Notes: generated by a model from the sequence alone, not told the origin. 34,852 bases of DNA from Zoogloea sp. (GCF_017302315.1 NZ_JAFLDT010000044.1:1-34852); one strand, 5' to 3'. Counted from the stretch's first letter, positions 24,276 through 33,574 are shown. Program-made: numbers and translations.

Positions 24276-25115
24276 GTGTCCACCAAGACCCCCATCTCCA
24301 TCGAATTCTTTCCGCCCCAGACGACCGAGGGCGCCGACAAGCTCAAAGTCGTGCGCAGCAAGCTGGCCGTGCTCAAGCCCGAGTTCTTCTCGGTTACTTT
24401 CGGGGCCGGCGGCTCCACCCAGGAACGCACCTTCGAAGCGGTCTCCGAGATCCAGCGCGAAGGCCACCAGGCGGCGCCGCACCTGTCCTGCATCGGTTCC
24501 ACCCGCGCGCATATCCTCGAGATCCTGCAGCGCTACCAGAGCAGCGGCATCCGCCGCATCGTCGCCCTGCGCGGTGATCTGCCGTCCGGAGTGGGTTTTG
24601 CCGGCGAACTGCGCTTTGCCAACGAGCTGGTGGAGTTCATCCGCGCCGAGACGGGTGATCACTTCCACATCGAAGTGGCGGCCTACCCGGAATACCACCC
24701 CCAGGCCCGCAGCCCCCGGGACGACCTGCTGGCCTTCAAGCGCAAGGTGGACGCCGGCGCCGACTCGGCGATCACCCAGTACTTCTACAATCTGGACGCC
24801 TACCTGCACTTCCGCGACGAGTGCACCGCCCTGGGCATCGGCGTGCCCATCATGCCAGGCATCATGCCCATCGTGTCCTTCTCCAAACTGGCGCGCTTCT
24901 CGGATGCCTGTGGTGCGGAGATCCCGCGCTGGATGCGGCGCAAGTTCGAAGCCTTCGGCGACGACAGTGACGCCATCAAGGCCTTCGGTCTCGACGTGGT
25001 CACCGAACTCTGCGAGAGATTGATCGCCGAAGGGGCACCCGGCCTCCACTTCTACAGCATGAACCAGGCGGGGCCGACGCTCGCCCTGTGCCAACGCCTC
25101 GGGCTTGCCGCCTGA
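24276..25115 (+). CDS. metF: methylenetetrahydrofolate reductase
   Basis: A 279-aa FAD-dependent enzyme that reduces 5,10-methylene-THF to 5-methyl-THF, the methyl donor for methionine synthesis. The N terminus ISIEFFPPQTTEGADKL carries the catalytic Glu. FFSVTFGAGGSTQERT, IVALRGDLPSG and DSAITQYFYN (FAD and folate contacts) are all present in order. The start is GTG 24276, with GAGGA about 7 nt upstream; no upstream ATG fits. It lies 91 bp behind ahcY on the same strand. A GC hairpin (24183-24207) stands between the two genes and may set their ratio, but it has no T-run. The usual length and all motifs are intact. Confidence 0.97.
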   Translation: MSTKTPISIEFFPPQTTEGADKLKVVRSKLAVLKPEFFSVTFGAGGSTQERTFEAVSEIQREGHQAAPHLSCIGSTRAHILEILQRYQSSGIRRIVALRGDLPSGVGFAGELRFANELVEFIRAETGDHFHIEVAAYPEYHPQARSPRDDLLAFKRKVDAGADSAITQYFYNLDAYLHFRDECTALGIGVPIMPGIMPIVSFSKLARFSDACGAEIPRWMRRKFEAFGDDSDAIKAFGLDVVTELCERLIAEGAPGLHFYSMNQAGPTLALCQRLGLAA

Positions 25116-25123
25116 GAAGCCGC

Positions 25124-25155
25124 CGCCCCGCTCACCCGGGGCGACGGTTTCAAGT
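25124..25155 (+). terminator. probable terminator after metF
   Basis: A perfect 7-bp stem (CGCCCCG / CGGGGCG, 25124-25143) begins 8 bp past the metF stop and is followed by a T-containing stretch (GGTTTCAAGTTTT). The T-run is interrupted, so strength is uncertain. Confidence 0.5.
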
Positions 25156-25201
25156 TTTGGCAGACCATGCCGATATTCGGGGAAATCCTCATTCCCCGAT
25201 C

Positions 25202-27652
25202 ATGGACCTGCCACTCCCCTTCCACCCCCCACTCGGGCCGCCGATCCCCGATCGGGACAGGGTACACAGCGAGCTCATCGCCCGGTCAACGGACGGTTGT
25301 TTCGTTACCGACGCGCGCGGTTGCTTCGTTGCCGCCGACGACACCCTGGCCAGGCTTCTGGGTCACAACGTTCGTGACCTCATCGGACGCCACACCACCG
25401 ATTTCGTCCACGCGGGAAGCCGGGGCCTGCTGCGCCGCCAGATCGAGCGCATCGCCAGCAGTGATCGACGCAACTACCGCCTTGAACTCATGCACCGGGA
25501 CGGCAGCGTCATCCCCACCCTGATCAGCACCATCACCCTCTACAACGAAGCGGACGGCTCGGTCAGCGGCTCCGCCGGTTTCATCACCGACCTGCGCGCC
25601 GTCGAAGCCCTCGCGGCGCCCCACGAAGCCGAGCTGCGCGCCATCCTCTACAACCTGCAGGACACCTACTACCGCACCGACGCCTCCGGCCGTCTGCTGC
25701 GCCTGTCCCCATCGATTCAGCAACTGCTCGGCTATCACCCCGATGAACTCATCGGCACCCTTGCTGCCGACCTCTACGTGGGGGGCCGTGCCACCCGCGA
25801 CGCCTTCATGAACGCCCTTGCCGCCTCCGGCGGCCGCCTGCACGGCTATGAATACAGTCTGCGCCACAAGGATGGGCGCGAAGTGTGGCTGTCCACCAAC
25901 GCCAACTACCTGCGCGACGCGGATGGCAGACCCGTTGGCGTCGAAGGCACCTCCCGCGACATCAGCGCCACCCGACGCCAGCACAGCCAGCTCCAGCTCG
26001 CAGCCACGGTGTTCAGTGAAAGCCGTGACGCCATCCTGATCACCGATGGCGAACGCCGGGTCATTTCGGTCAATCGGGCATACACCGACCTCACGGGCTA
26101 TGCAGCCGAAGAAGTCATCGGCACCGAAGCCGCGCTGATCGACCCCGGCCACCATGCCTCTGGCTTCCTCGACGAGTTGCTCAACGAGCTTGCCCACACC
26201 AACCACTGGAACGGCGAAGCCTGGAACCGCCGCCGCAACGGGGCGATCTTTCCCCAATGGTTGTCCATCTCCACCGTCCGCGACGATGATCACCGCATCC
26301 TCCACTACGTGGCGATGCTCTCCGACCTCACCGACCGCAAGGCCGCCGAGGAACGTGCCGAATTCCTCGCCCGCCACGACCTGCTCACCCGCCTGCCCAA
26401 CCGCTTCCTCCTCCGCGACCGGGCCGAACAGGCCTTTGCCCACGCCGTGCGGGCCGAAACCCGGGTTGCTCTGCTGCTCCTCGACTTGGACCACTTCAAA
26501 CACATCAACGACAGCCTCGGCCACCCAGCAGGCGACGCCCTGCTGCAGACCTGCGCCGACCGCCTGCGCAGCACCACCCGCGACACCGACACGGTCAGCC
26601 GGCAGGGCGGTGACGAGTTCCTCGTCCTGCTCACCGATATCCGCGACAGCGACGACATCGCCCCCATCGTCGAAAAGATCATGCACACCCTGGCCCGGCC
26701 CTGCCTCCTCGCCGGCCAGGAGATGAGCCTGTCCTGCTCCGTCGGCCTGGCCGTGTACCCGGAGGACGGTACGGATTTCGACACCCTCATCCGCAACGCG
26801 GACGCGGCCATGTACAACGCCAAGGAAGCCGGCCGCAACACCTTCCGCTTCTACTCCCAGCAGATGAACGAAGACGCGGTGCAGCGCCTCGACATCCAGA
26901 ACCGCCTGCGCCGCGCCCTTGAACGCAACGAATTCGTCCTCCACTACCAGCCCCTGATCGATCTGGGCAACAACGCAATCGTCGGCGCCGAGGCCCTGAT
27001 CCGCTGGAACTGCCCCGAGCTGGGCATGCAGCCCCCTGGCGTCTTCATTCCGGTTGCCGAAGACAGCGGTCTGATCGTCGAAATCGGCGAATGGGTACTG
27101 GGCGAAGCCTGCCGCCAGGCCCGCGCCTGGCAGGACGCCGGACACCGCGACCTGGTTCTCGCCGTCAATCTTTCCCCTCTCCAGTTCGCCCGTGGCAACC
27201 TGGTGGAGACCGTGCGCCTTGCCCTAGCCGACAGCGGCGCCAACCCCGCCCTGATCGAACTCGAAATCACCGAGAACGTGCTGGTCAAGGACACCGAGCA
27301 GGTTCTCGCCACGGTGCGCCAGCTCCATGCCATGGGCCTGCGCCTGGCCATTGACGACTTCGGCACCGGCTATTCCAGTCTCGCCTACCTGCGCCGCTTT
27401 GCCGTCGAAAAACTCAAGATCGACCAGTCCTTCGTCCGCGACCTGCCCACCGATCCGGATGCCGGCGCCATCGTGCGGGCGGTGATCCAGATGGCCAAGA
27501 GCCTCAAGATCGCCGTGCTCGCCGAAGGCGTGGAGACCGCCGACATCGCCCACGACCTGCGCCTGCTCGGCTGTGACTATGCCCAAGGCTATTACTTCGG
27601 CCGCCCCATGCCGGCCGCCGCCTTCGCCGATCAACTTCCGCCTCCGCGCTGA
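25202..27652 (+). CDS. PAS-PAS-PAS-GGDEF-EAL cyclic-di-GMP signalling protein
   Basis: From ATG 25202 the product is 816 aa. Three PAS modules precede the enzymatic part: DGCFVTDARGCFVAADDTLA (about 31-50), a second near NLQDTYYRTDASGRLLRLSP (from about 150), and a third near DAILITDGERRVISVNRAY (from about 278). The GGDEF domain has an intact RQGGDEF and, five residues before GGDEF, the inhibitory site RDTD. The EAL domain retains EALIRW, NLSPLQF, EITENVL, DDFGTGYSSL and AEGVET, so both cyclase and phosphodiesterase activities are possible. No membrane helices are visible, so it is probably a soluble sensor. An alternative upstream start (25088) would overlap metF and is unlikely. A 7-bp hairpin at 25178-25198 sits immediately before the start codon. 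Confidence 0.93.
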   Translation: MDLPLPFHPPLGPPIPDRDRVHSELIARSTDGCFVTDARGCFVAADDTLARLLGHNVRDLIGRHTTDFVHAGSRGLLRRQIERIASSDRRNYRLELMHRDGSVIPTLISTITLYNEADGSVSGSAGFITDLRAVEALAAPHEAELRAILYNLQDTYYRTDASGRLLRLSPSIQQLLGYHPDELIGTLAADLYVGGRATRDAFMNALAASGGRLHGYEYSLRHKDGREVWLSTNANYLRDADGRPVGVEGTSRDISATRRQHSQLQLAATVFSESRDAILITDGERRVISVNRAYTDLTGYAAEEVIGTEAALIDPGHHASGFLDELLNELAHTNHWNGEAWNRRRNGAIFPQWLSISTVRDDDHRILHYVAMLSDLTDRKAAEERAEFLARHDLLTRLPNRFLLRDRAEQAFAHAVRAETRVALLLLDLDHFKHINDSLGHPAGDALLQTCADRLRSTTRDTDTVSRQGGDEFLVLLTDIRDSDDIAPIVEKIMHTLARPCLLAGQEMSLSCSVGLAVYPEDGTDFDTLIRNADAAMYNAKEAGRNTFRFYSQQMNEDAVQRLDIQNRLRRALERNEFVLHYQPLIDLGNNAIVGAEALIRWNCPELGMQPPGVFIPVAEDSGLIVEIGEWVLGEACRQARAWQDAGHRDLVLAVNLSPLQFARGNLVETVRLALADSGANPALIELEITENVLVKDTEQVLATVRQLHAMGLRLAIDDFGTGYSSLAYLRRFAVEKLKIDQSFVRDLPTDPDAGAIVRAVIQMAKSLKIAVLAEGVETADIAHDLRLLGCDYAQGYYFGRPMPAAAFADQLPPPR

Positions 27653-27738
27653 ACGCAGCCCCGGCCAACAGCCGAAGGAGGTCGCCCCCTGCGGCGGGCA
27701 CGGTAGAATGCCCTCCCGCTTCACCCGATGCACACCCC

Positions 27739-29742
27739 ATGTCTGCCCTGCTCCTCAACGCGCCCCAACGCGAAGCCATCCACTACCTGGACGGCCCCAG
27801 CCTGGTGCTGGCCGGTGCCGGGTCGGGCAAGACGCGGGTGATCACCCAGAAGATCGCCTACCTGATCACCGAGTGCGGCTTCAACCCCCACAACATCGCG
27901 GCCATCACCTTCACCAACAAGGCGGCCAAGGAGATGCTGGAGCGCATCAACAAGCTCATGGGCGGCCGCGCCACCAAGGGGCTGACGGTGTGCACCTTCC
28001 ACGCCCTCGGGGTGCGCATCGTGCGCCAGGAGGCCAAGCTGCTCGGCCTCAAGCCCCAGTTCTCCATCCTCGACGCGTCGGACACCACCCAGATCATCGC
28101 CGAGATGATCGGCAGCACTGACAAGAACCGGGCCAAGGCCCTGCAGTGGCAGATCTCCAGCTGGAAGAACGCCCTCATCGAGCCCAACGAAGCCGCCCAC
28201 CTGGCCAATGACGAGATCTCCTCGTCCGCCGCGCTGCTCTACCAGGAGTACGACAAGACCCTGCGCGCCTACCATGGCGTCGATTTTGACGACCTCATCC
28301 GCCTGCCGGTGAAGCTCTTCGACGAACACCCCGAGGTGCGCGAGCGCTGGCAGAACAAGCTGCGCTACCTGCTGGTGGACGAGTACCAGGACACCAACCG
28401 CGCCCAGTACCGCCTGCTCAAGCTGCTGGCCGGCGTGCGCGGCGCCTTCACCGCCGTGGGCGACGACGACCAGGCCATCTACGCCTGGCGCGGCGCCGAC
28501 GTGGAGAACCTGCGCCAGCTACCGGTGGACTACCCCAAGCTCAAGGTCATCAAGCTGGAGCAGAACTACCGCTCCACCACCCGCATCCTGCACGCCGCCA
28601 ACACCGTCATCGCCAACAACGAAAAGCTCTTCGAGAAGAAGCTGTGGTCCGAGCACGGCGCCGGCGAGCCGGTGACCGTGGTGGCCTGCCAGACCCCCGA
28701 GCACGAGGCCGAATCGGTGGTCATGAAGATCTCCGCCCACAAGTTCGAGCACCGCACCCACTTCAAGGACTACGCCATCCTCTACCGGGGCAACCACCAG
28801 GCCCGCCTGTTCGAGCAGCAGCTACGCAACCACAAGATCCCCTACGCCATCTCCGGCGGGCGCAGCTTCTTCGAGAACGCCGAGATCAAGGATCTGTGCG
28901 CCTACCTGCGCCTGATCGCCAACGAGGATGACGACCTGGCCTTCATCCGCTCGATCACCGTGCCGCGCCGGGGCATTGGCCCGGCCACCATCGAAGCCCT
29001 GGGCCACTACGCCGCCAACCGCCACATCAGCCTGTTCACCGCGGTCTTCGAGGAAGGCGCCGCCGAGCACGTGGCCGCGCGCCAGTTGGAGAGCCTGCGC
29101 GAGTTCTGCCACTTCATCAACCGCATCGCCCACCGCGCCCCGCGGGAGCCCGCCGGGCAGGTCATCAACGACATGCTCAAGGCCATCAACTACGAGGCCT
29201 GGCTGTACGAAAGCTGCGAACCCCGCGAAGCCGAAACCAAGTGGAGCAATGTGGGCGACTTCACCGGCTGGCTGGGCCGCAAGGGCGAGGAAGATGGCAA
29301 GACCCTGTCGGACATGATCCAGACCATCAGCCTGATCACCATGCTCGACAAGGACGACGAAGAGCTCGACCAGGTCCAGCTCGCCACCCTGCATGCCTCC
29401 AAGGGCCTGGAGTTCAAGCACGTCTTCCTGGTGGGCGTTGAAGAGGGCCTGCTGCCCCACCAGTCCTCCATCGACGAAGACAAGATCGAGGAAGAGCGCC
29501 GCCTGATGTACGTGGGCATCACCCGCGCCCAGCGCAGCCTCACCATCAGTTACTGCGAACGCCGCAAGGCCGGCCGCGAAGTACGCACCTGCGACCCGTC
29601 CCGCTTCATCGACGAGATGGGCGCAGAGGGCATCCGGCGCAACGACCGCAAGTCTGCCGAACCGGTGACCAAAGAAGACGCCCGGGCCCGCATTGCCAAC
29701 CTGCGCGCCATGCTGGGCAACAAGCCGGGGACCATCGGCTAG
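27739..29742 (+). CDS. rep: ATP-dependent DNA helicase Rep
   Basis: A 667-aa superfamily 1A 3'-5' helicase. Motif I (LVLAGAGSGKTRVIT) is at about 22-36, Ia is AAITFTNKAAKEM, II is LLVDEYQDTNRAQY, III is VGDDDQAIYAWRGA, IV is IKLEQNYRST, V is LATLHASKGLEFKHVFL and VI is EERRLMYVGITRAQ. Internal blocks such as YKDYAILYRGNHQ-like FKDYAILYRGNHQARLFEQQ and IPYAISGGRSFF match Rep rather than UvrD. Rep removes proteins from DNA ahead of replication forks. It stands alone, 86 bp after the c-di-GMP gene, and ends with a Gly-containing tail. The ribosome site before ATG 27739 is weak. Confidence 0.96.
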   Translation: MSALLLNAPQREAIHYLDGPSLVLAGAGSGKTRVITQKIAYLITECGFNPHNIAAITFTNKAAKEMLERINKLMGGRATKGLTVCTFHALGVRIVRQEAKLLGLKPQFSILDASDTTQIIAEMIGSTDKNRAKALQWQISSWKNALIEPNEAAHLANDEISSSAALLYQEYDKTLRAYHGVDFDDLIRLPVKLFDEHPEVRERWQNKLRYLLVDEYQDTNRAQYRLLKLLAGVRGAFTAVGDDDQAIYAWRGADVENLRQLPVDYPKLKVIKLEQNYRSTTRILHAANTVIANNEKLFEKKLWSEHGAGEPVTVVACQTPEHEAESVVMKISAHKFEHRTHFKDYAILYRGNHQARLFEQQLRNHKIPYAISGGRSFFENAEIKDLCAYLRLIANEDDDLAFIRSITVPRRGIGPATIEALGHYAANRHISLFTAVFEEGAAEHVAARQLESLREFCHFINRIAHRAPREPAGQVINDMLKAINYEAWLYESCEPREAETKWSNVGDFTGWLGRKGEEDGKTLSDMIQTISLITMLDKDDEELDQVQLATLHASKGLEFKHVFLVGVEEGLLPHQSSIDEDKIEEERRLMYVGITRAQRSLTISYCERRKAGREVRTCDPSRFIDEMGAEGIRRNDRKSAEPVTKEDARARIANLRAMLGNKPGTIG

Positions 29743-29816
29743 CGCGAACCTGCCCACGCGCCCAACCCCGTCCTTGGCGCTTGCCCCGGGGCGAGGATCA
29801 CTCCGAACGAGGCCGG

Positions 29817-30164
29817 TCAGGCCCAGCCTTCCTTCATGCCAAGGGCGCGTTCGCGGTGCGCAAGATAAAGCGGGAAGGCAATGGCCAGGCCGACAAGGAA
29901 ACAGAGGGCCAGGTAAAGCCAGGGCCGTTTCAGGCCGTTGCGCCGTGCATCGACAACGACCCACACGGAGAAGGTCACCGCCGCGAGGTACACGTCGAGG
30001 GTAATGGCCGTCGTGAGGACGTTGGCAAACGCGGCTCCGAAGAACTCAGCGGGCGCCAGACCCCCTCCGCCCAGAATGTATTGGCCGTTGTAATACCAGG
30101 TGGCCAGCAATCCGACCACAGCAAGCGCATGGTAGAGGGGGATGAGTGCGGATTTCTTGTGCAT
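29817..30164 (-). CDS. DUF2834 family membrane protein
   Basis: A 115-aa protein with three hydrophobic helices at about residues 8-28, 55-72 and 80-100. The blocks LYHALAVVGLLATWYYNGQY, AAFANVLTTAITLDVYLAA and FPLYLAHRER match the DUF2834 pattern as I remember it. Function is unknown for the family. It faces the end of rep, with 74 bp between the two stops; a short palindrome (GCCCCGGGGC, about 29783-29792) lies there but has no T-run. No partner gene is evident. Confidence 0.8.
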   Translation of the reverse strand: MHKKSALIPLYHALAVVGLLATWYYNGQYILGGGGLAPAEFFGAAFANVLTTAITLDVYLAAVTFSVWVVVDARRNGLKRPWLYLALCFLVGLAIAFPLYLAHRERALGMKEGWA

Positions 30165-30192
30165 CGGCTTTCAATGGGGTGCAGTTGCTGGA

Positions 30193-30214
30193 GGCCATCC
30201 CGCCCGGGATGGCC
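30193..30214. repeat. 22-bp near-perfect inverted repeat in an intergenic region
   Basis: GGCCATCCCG, two bases, CGGGATGGCC form a 10-bp perfect stem in the 216-bp gap between the DUF2834 gene and the next gene. No T-run follows on either strand. It could be a stabilising hairpin or a protein-binding site. I see no gene in the rest of this gap (30165-30380). Confidence 0.5.
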
Positions 30215-30380
30215 GTTGGCTCGGTAAAAGCCGGACGGATCTGGCGTCTTCACCGGGGAAGCTGGATTCTGCACAACATCCTGGCGAGAGGCCAGCATGA
30301 GAACGGCATTCACCACCGTCACCGGCGGGCACGCCTCCCTGTGTCTGAGGCGCCCCGCTGCGCAGGAACGCCCGTCGGCT

Positions 30381-30881
30381 TCAGGCGCCGGGCAATGCTC
30401 TCGGCCGTAGTGGCGGCCCCGCCTCCGCGGCGTCGGATGGCGCGGCAGGAAGGACCACGGCCTGCACGCCGACACGCACGGCCTGCCCGCCCTGTTCCGC
30501 GGCGAAACGCCTTGCGGCCGACGTATCGGAGAACCAGAGCTTCAGAACCGAGGTGCCGCGCTGCACTGAGGCAAGCTGCTGAAGGTGGCTGACATCGATA
30601 TGTGGAAGGGCGTGGCGGTAGTCCTCCCAACTGGCGTACCCCGCTTCGCGGGCCAGAGCCCGGAGTACATGTTTGCGCTGCACGGTACCGCGGGCGTGAA
30701 AGAGGCCGGGTAGCGACCGGTCCGTCACGGCGCGGGTTGTCAAGAGCCGCCGGAGGATGGGGAGCGCCTCCGAAAGGGCGCCCGAGGCGGCGGCGCGATG
30801 GAGGCGTCTTGCCTCGCGCAGCACCAGTTGAACGGAAGAGATCTGACCCGCGCACGGCGGCTGGGGTGATGAAATGGGCAT
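30381..30881 (-). CDS. hypothetical protein (166 aa)
   Basis: ATG 30881 has GGAG about 6 nt upstream, which decides the start; the frame is open further upstream but without protein character. The N-terminal half is helical and Leu/Arg/Ala-rich (VQLVLREARRLHRAAASGAL, then LSEALPILRRLLTTR). VQRKHVLRALAREAGYASWE (about residues 68-87) has the 'H-L-AR-GF-SW' look seen at the N terminus of some ankyrin-like or toxin-antitoxin-neighbour proteins, but I cannot name the family. The C-terminal third contains VLKLWFSDTSAARRFAAEQG. There is no signal peptide or membrane helix. It is expressed alone or with neighbours on the same strand. Confidence 0.65.
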   Translation of the reverse strand: MPISSPQPPCAGQISSVQLVLREARRLHRAAASGALSEALPILRRLLTTRAVTDRSLPGLFHARGTVQRKHVLRALAREAGYASWEDYRHALPHIDVSHLQQLASVQRGTSVLKLWFSDTSAARRFAAEQGGQAVRVGVQAVVLPAAPSDAAEAGPPLRPRALPGA

Positions 30882-31040
30882 ACCGACTCCGAAGTCGAGT
30901 GGCCGGTCTCGCCGTTGGCCACGGAGGGTATGCAAGCAAGGCTTGCGATGTAAGGTGCTTGCGCTTTCGCGAGGTGGGCGTCCTGGCAGCCCGGGGCGCA
31001 TTCTAGCCTTGTCCAGCCGACAACGGGAAGATGCGCACGC

Positions 31041-31400
31041 TCAGGGTTCTGCCGCCAGCCCAAGCGCCAGGACGAGATAGTCCCGGACATGCTTGCCGCG
31101 GATGTCTTCAACCGACAGCAATTTGATATGGCGACGAAACTTGCCCGCGCCCTCCAGCACCTGGAACGCATCGGGCAGCGATGCGCCCTCCCCGAACTCC
31201 AGCGAAACGTGCTTCGCGTAGGAGAAGACGCCGCAAAACGGCTTGCCCGACGAGAACAGAAGCCCGCCGTACTTCACCTCTTCGGAAACCGATGGGGCAA
31301 GGCCGAGGATGATCTCTCTCAGCGCCTGAACCAGCTCGAAGCGCCCGGCGTCGAGAAGGCGGATGTCGTCGAGGAGTTTGGAGATACGCTCTGTGGGCAT
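31041..31400 (-). CDS. DUF1801 domain-containing protein
   Basis: ATG 31400 gives 119 aa. The sequence contains VSEEVKYGGLLFSSGKPFCG, FSYAKHVSLEFGEGASLPDA and GKFRRHIKLLSVEDI, the arrangement of DUF1801 (YdhG-like) proteins with a conserved strand-helix core and basic K/R-rich turn. Members are small cytoplasmic proteins of unknown biochemical role. An ATG 17 codons upstream is possible but its extension is not typical. It is the same strand as its neighbours but separated from them by gaps of over 100 bp. Confidence 0.85.
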   Translation of the reverse strand: MPTERISKLLDDIRLLDAGRFELVQALREIILGLAPSVSEEVKYGGLLFSSGKPFCGVFSYAKHVSLEFGEGASLPDAFQVLEGAGKFRRHIKLLSVEDIRGKHVRDYLVLALGLAAEP

Positions 31401-31507
31401 GATGTGTGGGACAGAAAAAGCGTGGTAGAACCCGGGGCCGGGCTGATGCACCGGGAAGACGGGTGAAATGGGGTGGAATGGGGGTGGAATACAGCCCCAT
31501 GGGGCGC

Positions 31508-31930
31508 TTACCCCCGCGAAGCCGGCCCCACCCGCGCAAGCACCAGGGGCATGGCCGCAAACAGTGCCAGCATGGCCAGATAGACGGTGCCGGAGACCGG
31601 ATCGCGACTGGCCACATACTCGCCAAGGGTCCGATCCTGGAGCAGGACCGCCAGCAGGACTTCGGCGCCGAGCAGCACCGCCAACGCAAGAAGACCGGCC
31701 CCCAGGCGAGCCGGCGCGGTGCCGGGCAGACCGAAACGCCGGACGATGAAGCGCGCTGCCATCACGATCACGACAAGCATGAAGGGCATCTCGATGAGTT
31801 CTGCCGTGCGTTCACCGAGGCGGGGCACCAGAAAAGGCACGCGCAGCGCGCCCAGCACGAAGCCTGCGCCAAAGACCAGCGCAAAATAGGCCATGCCTGC
31901 CTTGATGCTGCGAATGGCGAGGGTGTTCAT
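31508..31930 (-). CDS. small integral membrane protein (4 predicted helices)
   Basis: A 140-aa protein from ATG 31930 (a TTG codon directly precedes it in frame). Helices lie at about 11-28 (AGMAYFALVFGAGFVLGAL), 45-62 (MPFMLVVIVMAARFIV), 75-95 (LGAGLLALAVLLGAEVLLAVL) and 114-132. Short charged loops such as RLGERTAELIE separate them. I recognise no family. It begins 27 bp after the nitroreductase-like stop, so the two are likely co-transcribed. Confidence 0.75.
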   Translation of the reverse strand: MNTLAIRSIKAGMAYFALVFGAGFVLGALRVPFLVPRLGERTAELIEMPFMLVVIVMAARFIVRRFGLPGTAPARLGAGLLALAVLLGAEVLLAVLLQDRTLGEYVASRDPVSGTVYLAMLALFAAMPLVLARVGPASRG

Positions 31931-31957
31931 CAATGGCTCATCGCTTGCAGTGCCGGC

Positions 31958-33064
31958 TCAAACCAGCACCGCCGCCACGGGACGGCGCAGTGAGGGCGGC
32001 ATTTTGGGGCCCCGCCCGAAACGAACGACAAGATCAGGCCGACGCGCTCCAATGCCCAAGAAAGCGGCAAACTGGGGCCGCAGCGTCGCGACTTCCACGG
32101 GTTGATTGAGCATGGCATTGCGGATGCCCAATGCGGCGGACTGGAGCGCGAAGCGCGCGTAACAACGCCCCACCTCCACCCACCGGGCCGGACCCGGCGT
32201 GTCGGAGACGAATATGGCAATGCCGGCCGAGCTGCGAACATGCTTTGCGTACTTGTCGTTTTCGCTCTTCGGGGTGAAGAACACATCGAAGAGCAGCCTG
32301 CCCAGCCATGGGGGCAACGCCGGATTGCCCGACGAGGCCGCATAAAGCCCGTCGCCCGTCCGCACCGCCTCGTCCCCGCTGAAGCGGATCCAGCGTTTCA
32401 ATTCATCAACAAAGGCGGGGTCGTTCATCTGGGCGGTATTGCCCTGAACGACATATTCAAGGACGCCCTCCATGGCCTGCCGTTCGGTCAGCAGGATCAG
32501 CTCAACACCGCTGCCGGTGCCCGCCCTCTCGAGCAGTTGCAGCTCCTGCGGGGAGAGCGGCTGCCCGTCGTACTCGCCGCGGGTGCTCTGGCGCTCGGGG
32601 ATGGCCTGGAACAGCGTCGATGGGAAGGGGCGCGTCGGCTCCATCATCACGCGCACGCCGTGGCCCGCCGCCGCGTCGAAGCTGGCGTGCCCCTTCAACC
32701 CGTTCGCCAGCGCAGCCTGGGTCAGGTTCTCGGCAGCGCACCCGAGGGAAACAAAAAGATGGTGATCATCCGGATCAACGGCGGGGCAGCGACGCGAAAA
32801 GTCCGGCAGGATCGAGATGGCGTGATCTTCGAGGTGGAACTTCCAGCACTGGGTGTTGTGGCTTGAGGGTGCCAGGCTTGCGTAGCGCACAAGCTCATGC
32901 TGCAGCGCTGTCGGGTTGCCCGAAACACCCCCGCCATGGCGCCATGTGCGCTCGACACACTGCTCGTAGTCGTCGGGACGGGGCGCCGTCGAGCACGACG
33001 CCAAGCCTGCCAGGGTGCCCAGTGACCCCAGCGAGGCGGAGATGAAGTCTCTTCGGGACGGCAT
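31958..33064 (-). CDS. nitroreductase-like (Acg-type) protein with Tat/lipoprotein signal
   Basis: ATG 33064 has GGAG about 6 nt upstream and gives 368 aa. The N terminus is a twin-arginine signal (PSRRDFISASLG) ending in a lipobox-like LASC, so the protein may be exported folded and lipidated. The mature part has SLAPSSHNTQCWKFHL, the FMN-binding pattern of Acg/nitroreductase proteins, then RQSTRGEYDGQPLSPQEL, and near the end RCYARFALQSAALGIRNAML and LNQPVEV. Export of a nitroreductase fold by Tat fits a cofactor inserted before transport. Substrate is unknown. It lies 54 bp downstream of the VOC gene and upstream of the membrane protein. Confidence 0.87.
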   Translation of the reverse strand: MPSRRDFISASLGSLGTLAGLASCSTAPRPDDYEQCVERTWRHGGGVSGNPTALQHELVRYASLAPSSHNTQCWKFHLEDHAISILPDFSRRCPAVDPDDHHLFVSLGCAAENLTQAALANGLKGHASFDAAAGHGVRVMMEPTRPFPSTLFQAIPERQSTRGEYDGQPLSPQELQLLERAGTGSGVELILLTERQAMEGVLEYVVQGNTAQMNDPAFVDELKRWIRFSGDEAVRTGDGLYAASSGNPALPPWLGRLLFDVFFTPKSENDKYAKHVRSSAGIAIFVSDTPGPARWVEVGRCYARFALQSAALGIRNAMLNQPVEVATLRPQFAAFLGIGARRPDLVVRFGRGPKMPPSLRRPVAAVLV

Positions 33065-33118
33065 GGCGTGCTCCACCTCGATGAAAAGGTCAGTGCGCGG
33101 CCTCAGTCAAACCAGGGC

Positions 33119-33535
33119 TCAATTCTCGGGCTGATGGCACACGGCTTCAATATTGTTGCCTTCCGGGTCGATGATGAAAGCCCCGTAGTAGTGCGGGTGG
33201 TATTCCGGGCGAAGGCCCGGGGCACCGTTGTCCTTGCCGCCAGCGGCAATCGCCGCGCGGTAAAAGGCATCCACCTGGGCACGGTTCTCGGCCCGCCAGG
33301 CCAGATGGCAGCCCGTCGTTGCCGGTGGACCGCCATAGGGGGAGGGGCCATCGATAAACCACACGTCGGCCTTCTTGCCGTCGGGCTCGGAAGCGTCGGG
33401 GTAGGCCAACCCCAGGATGTTCATGCCATAGTTGCCCTCGAAGACGACGCTGTAACCCAGGGGGGCAAGGGCCGCGCTGTAGAAGGCCTTGGCCCGGGCA
33501 ATGTCGGTTACGCGGAAAGTCATGTGGTCAAGCAT
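33119..33535 (-). CDS. VOC (glyoxalase/bleomycin resistance) family protein
   Basis: ATG 33535 has AGGAG about 10 nt upstream and gives 138 aa. It opens MLDHMTFRVTDIARAKAFYS, the standard VOC first strand with a metal-ligand His, then LAPLGYSVVFEG, and in the second module TGCHLAWRAENRAQVDAFYR and the final IIDPEGNNIEAVCH with the ligand Glu. VOC proteins include glyoxalases, dioxygenases and resistance proteins; the substrate cannot be told. It is the first gene after the 36-bp dyad at 33575-33610 and probably heads an operon with the nitroreductase-like gene. Confidence 0.92.
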   Translation of the reverse strand: MLDHMTFRVTDIARAKAFYSAALAPLGYSVVFEGNYGMNILGLAYPDASEPDGKKADVWFIDGPSPYGGPPATTGCHLAWRAENRAQVDAFYRAAIAAGGKDNGAPGLRPEYHPHYYGAFIIDPEGNNIEAVCHQPEN

Positions 33536-33574
33536 GCTGGGGGGCTCCTGGTGTGAGATAGTGGCGGGCGAACA

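Noticed and set aside
25286-27145. A 619-codon open frame antisense to the GGDEF-EAL gene
   Set aside because: Mirror-frame artefact; no domain features, and the sense strand holds intact domains.
28822-29964. A 380-codon frame antisense to rep
   Set aside because: Mirror frame of an intact helicase gene.
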